A stretch of DNA of 22,282 nt from Chloroflexota bacterium (GTDB taxonomy: Bacteria > Chloroflexota > Dehalococcoidia > Bin125), in NCBI GenBank assembly GCA_026707335.1, contig JAPOXB010000188.1, positions 1 through 22,282 of the forward strand. Reading direction: 5' to 3'. This document shows, one piece after another, positions 21,575 through 22,282 of the stretch (positions within the stretch are counted from its first letter, which is position 1; the number at the start of each line of letters is the position of its first letter). A model generated the notes under the pieces. The model did not search any database. It was not told where the DNA came from and saw nothing but the letters and a program-made list of their open reading frames with translations. A program made the translations under genes and the position numbers.

Positions 21575-22213
21575 ATGGGAGCCGGGACCGTGCGCGTCGC
21601 GCTGATGGGGTCGCTGGCGATCGCCGCGCTGCTGGCCGCGGCGTGCTCGGGCGAGGAGGAGCCGGTCGTGCCGCCGGAGGCCGCGACGGCCAACCCCGAC
21701 CCCGAGACGATCCCCATGGAGCCGATGCCCGACGTCCTGCCGGAGCCGTACATCTTCCGCGGCGACGAGCTGTTCGGCGGGGAGCCCGAGGAGGAGCTGC
21801 AGGAGGAGCTCTACATCGTGCAGCCGGGCGACACGCTGGCGCTGATCGCGCAGTCGGCCGGGGTGACGGTGGAGGAGATCCAGCGGCTGAACGGCATCGC
21901 CGACCCCAGCATCCTCTCGACGGGGGACGAGTTGCGCATCCCCATCCGGGGCGAGCGCATCGCCGTGACGACCGAGGCGGCCGCGGAGGAGCAGGGGCCG
22001 ACCCGCCCGCCGGGCGAGGAGTACATCGTGCAGCCGGGCGACACGCTGAGCGAGATCGCCGCGGCGCGGGGCCTGAACTACCTCGACCTGCAGGACTACA
22101 ACGGCCTGACCGAGTTCGAGGCGGGCCACCTGCAGGTGGGGCAGATCATCATCATCCCGCCGCCGCCGGAGGAGGAAGAAGAGGAGGACGTGCGCACGGA
22201 GCCGCCGGGATAG
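21575..22213 (+). CDS. Lipoprotein with two LysM domains
   Basis: 212 residues. ATG 21575 lies at the end of a run of nine A, after GGAGGGGG; GTG 21590 is an alternative. The signal peptide ALMGSLAIAALLAAAC ends at the lipobox Cys C24. An acidic Pro/Glu-rich linker follows. LysM1 (about 79-123) begins LYIVQPGDTLALIAQ and LysM2 (about 149-195) begins EYIVQPGDTLSEIAA; both keep the GDTL...IA pattern of glycan-binding LysM. The C-terminus is PPPPEEEEEEDVRTEPPG. It probably sits on the outer face of the membrane and binds peptidoglycan or other GlcNAc polymers. No catalytic domain is attached. Confidence 0.92.
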   Translation: MGAGTVRVALMGSLAIAALLAAACSGEEEPVVPPEAATANPDPETIPMEPMPDVLPEPYIFRGDELFGGEPEEELQEELYIVQPGDTLALIAQSAGVTVEEIQRLNGIADPSILSTGDELRIPIRGERIAVTTEAAAEEQGPTRPPGEEYIVQPGDTLSEIAAARGLNYLDLQDYNGLTEFEAGHLQVGQIIIIPPPPEEEEEEDVRTEPPG

Positions 22214-22236
22214 CTCCGCCAGAACCTCACCCCCTG

Positions 22237-22270
22237 TCCCCCTCTCCATCCAGAAGGATGGAGAGGGGGA
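22237..22270. repeat. Long perfect inverted repeat (Chloroflexota-type intergenic repeat)
   Basis: CCCCCTCTCCATCC (22238-22251), loop AGAA, then its exact reverse complement (22256-22269); a T-A pair extends the stem to 15 bp. The preceding CCTCACCCCCTGT is typical of a dispersed repeat I recall from Chloroflexota intergenic regions. It may also end LysM-gene transcripts, but no T-run follows on either strand. Confidence 0.75.
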
Positions 22271-22282
22271 ACGTGGAGGCGA

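Noticed and set aside
22237..22270. Classical intrinsic terminator for the LysM gene
   Set aside because: The stem is strong, but no run of T follows on either strand; kept as a repeat instead.
1..22282. CRISPR array, insertion sequence, prophage or integration site
   Set aside because: No regularly spaced repeats, no transposase or integrase motifs, and the tRNA-Gly gene has no duplicated 3' end nearby.

Overview
The window is very GC-rich bacterial DNA, densely coding on both strands. It looks like a member of the Chloroflexota (Dehalococcoidia/Thermomicrobia-like lineages). That placement is an inference from the gene mix (a membrane-anchored YvcK followed by secG, HyuA/HyuB hydantoinase genes, LysM and M28 lipoproteins, Uma2, retropepsin-like proteases), from -10-only TANNNT promoters, and from a CCCCCTCTCC-type inverted repeat at the right edge. 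No rRNA or phylogenetic marker was compared.

Left part (1-6714, all minus strand). A B12-binding radical SAM gene appears to stop at a UGA (55-57). The same frame continues with a protein-like tail beginning Sec-Ala-Glu-Pro and ends at a second stop at 1-3, and a perfect 6-bp stem sits directly after the UGA. I annotate it as a selenoprotein of the 'CUAEP-tail' type, the most interesting item here. Going right come an NfuA-like Fe-S carrier, a Uma2 nuclease-fold protein, a Phd/VapC toxin-antitoxin pair with a likely operator, a retropepsin-like protease, tRNA-Gly(TCC), a coiled-coil protein of unknown role, an AcuI/YhdH-type oxidoreductase and an SbcD-like metallophosphoesterase.

Middle part (6836-13755). 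gatB is followed by the longest gene-free stretch (8351-8555). That stretch holds a candidate 71-nt three-way-junction RNA and a threefold repeat. Then come yvcK, secG, a SAM hydroxide adenosyltransferase, fmt and rlmN in one direction. This is a housekeeping block for tRNA charging, cell-envelope control, secretion, initiator-tRNA formylation and rRNA methylation. rplY (bL25) converges on rlmN and shares its stop site.

Right part (13835-22282). A translationally coupled pair (small unknown protein plus retropepsin-like protease) diverges from larE. larE is followed tightly by hyuA, a small unknown gene and hyuB. After these come a two-helix membrane protein, an M28 lipoprotein peptidase and a double-LysM lipoprotein. 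The window ends in a long perfect hairpin repeat.

Recurring TAGACT hexamers precede five gene starts on both strands, and related TANNNT hexamers precede others, without visible -35 boxes. At fmt and larE the spacing suggests leaderless mRNAs. No gene-free stretch exceeds 300 bases. No insertion sequence, prophage, CRISPR array or rRNA was seen.
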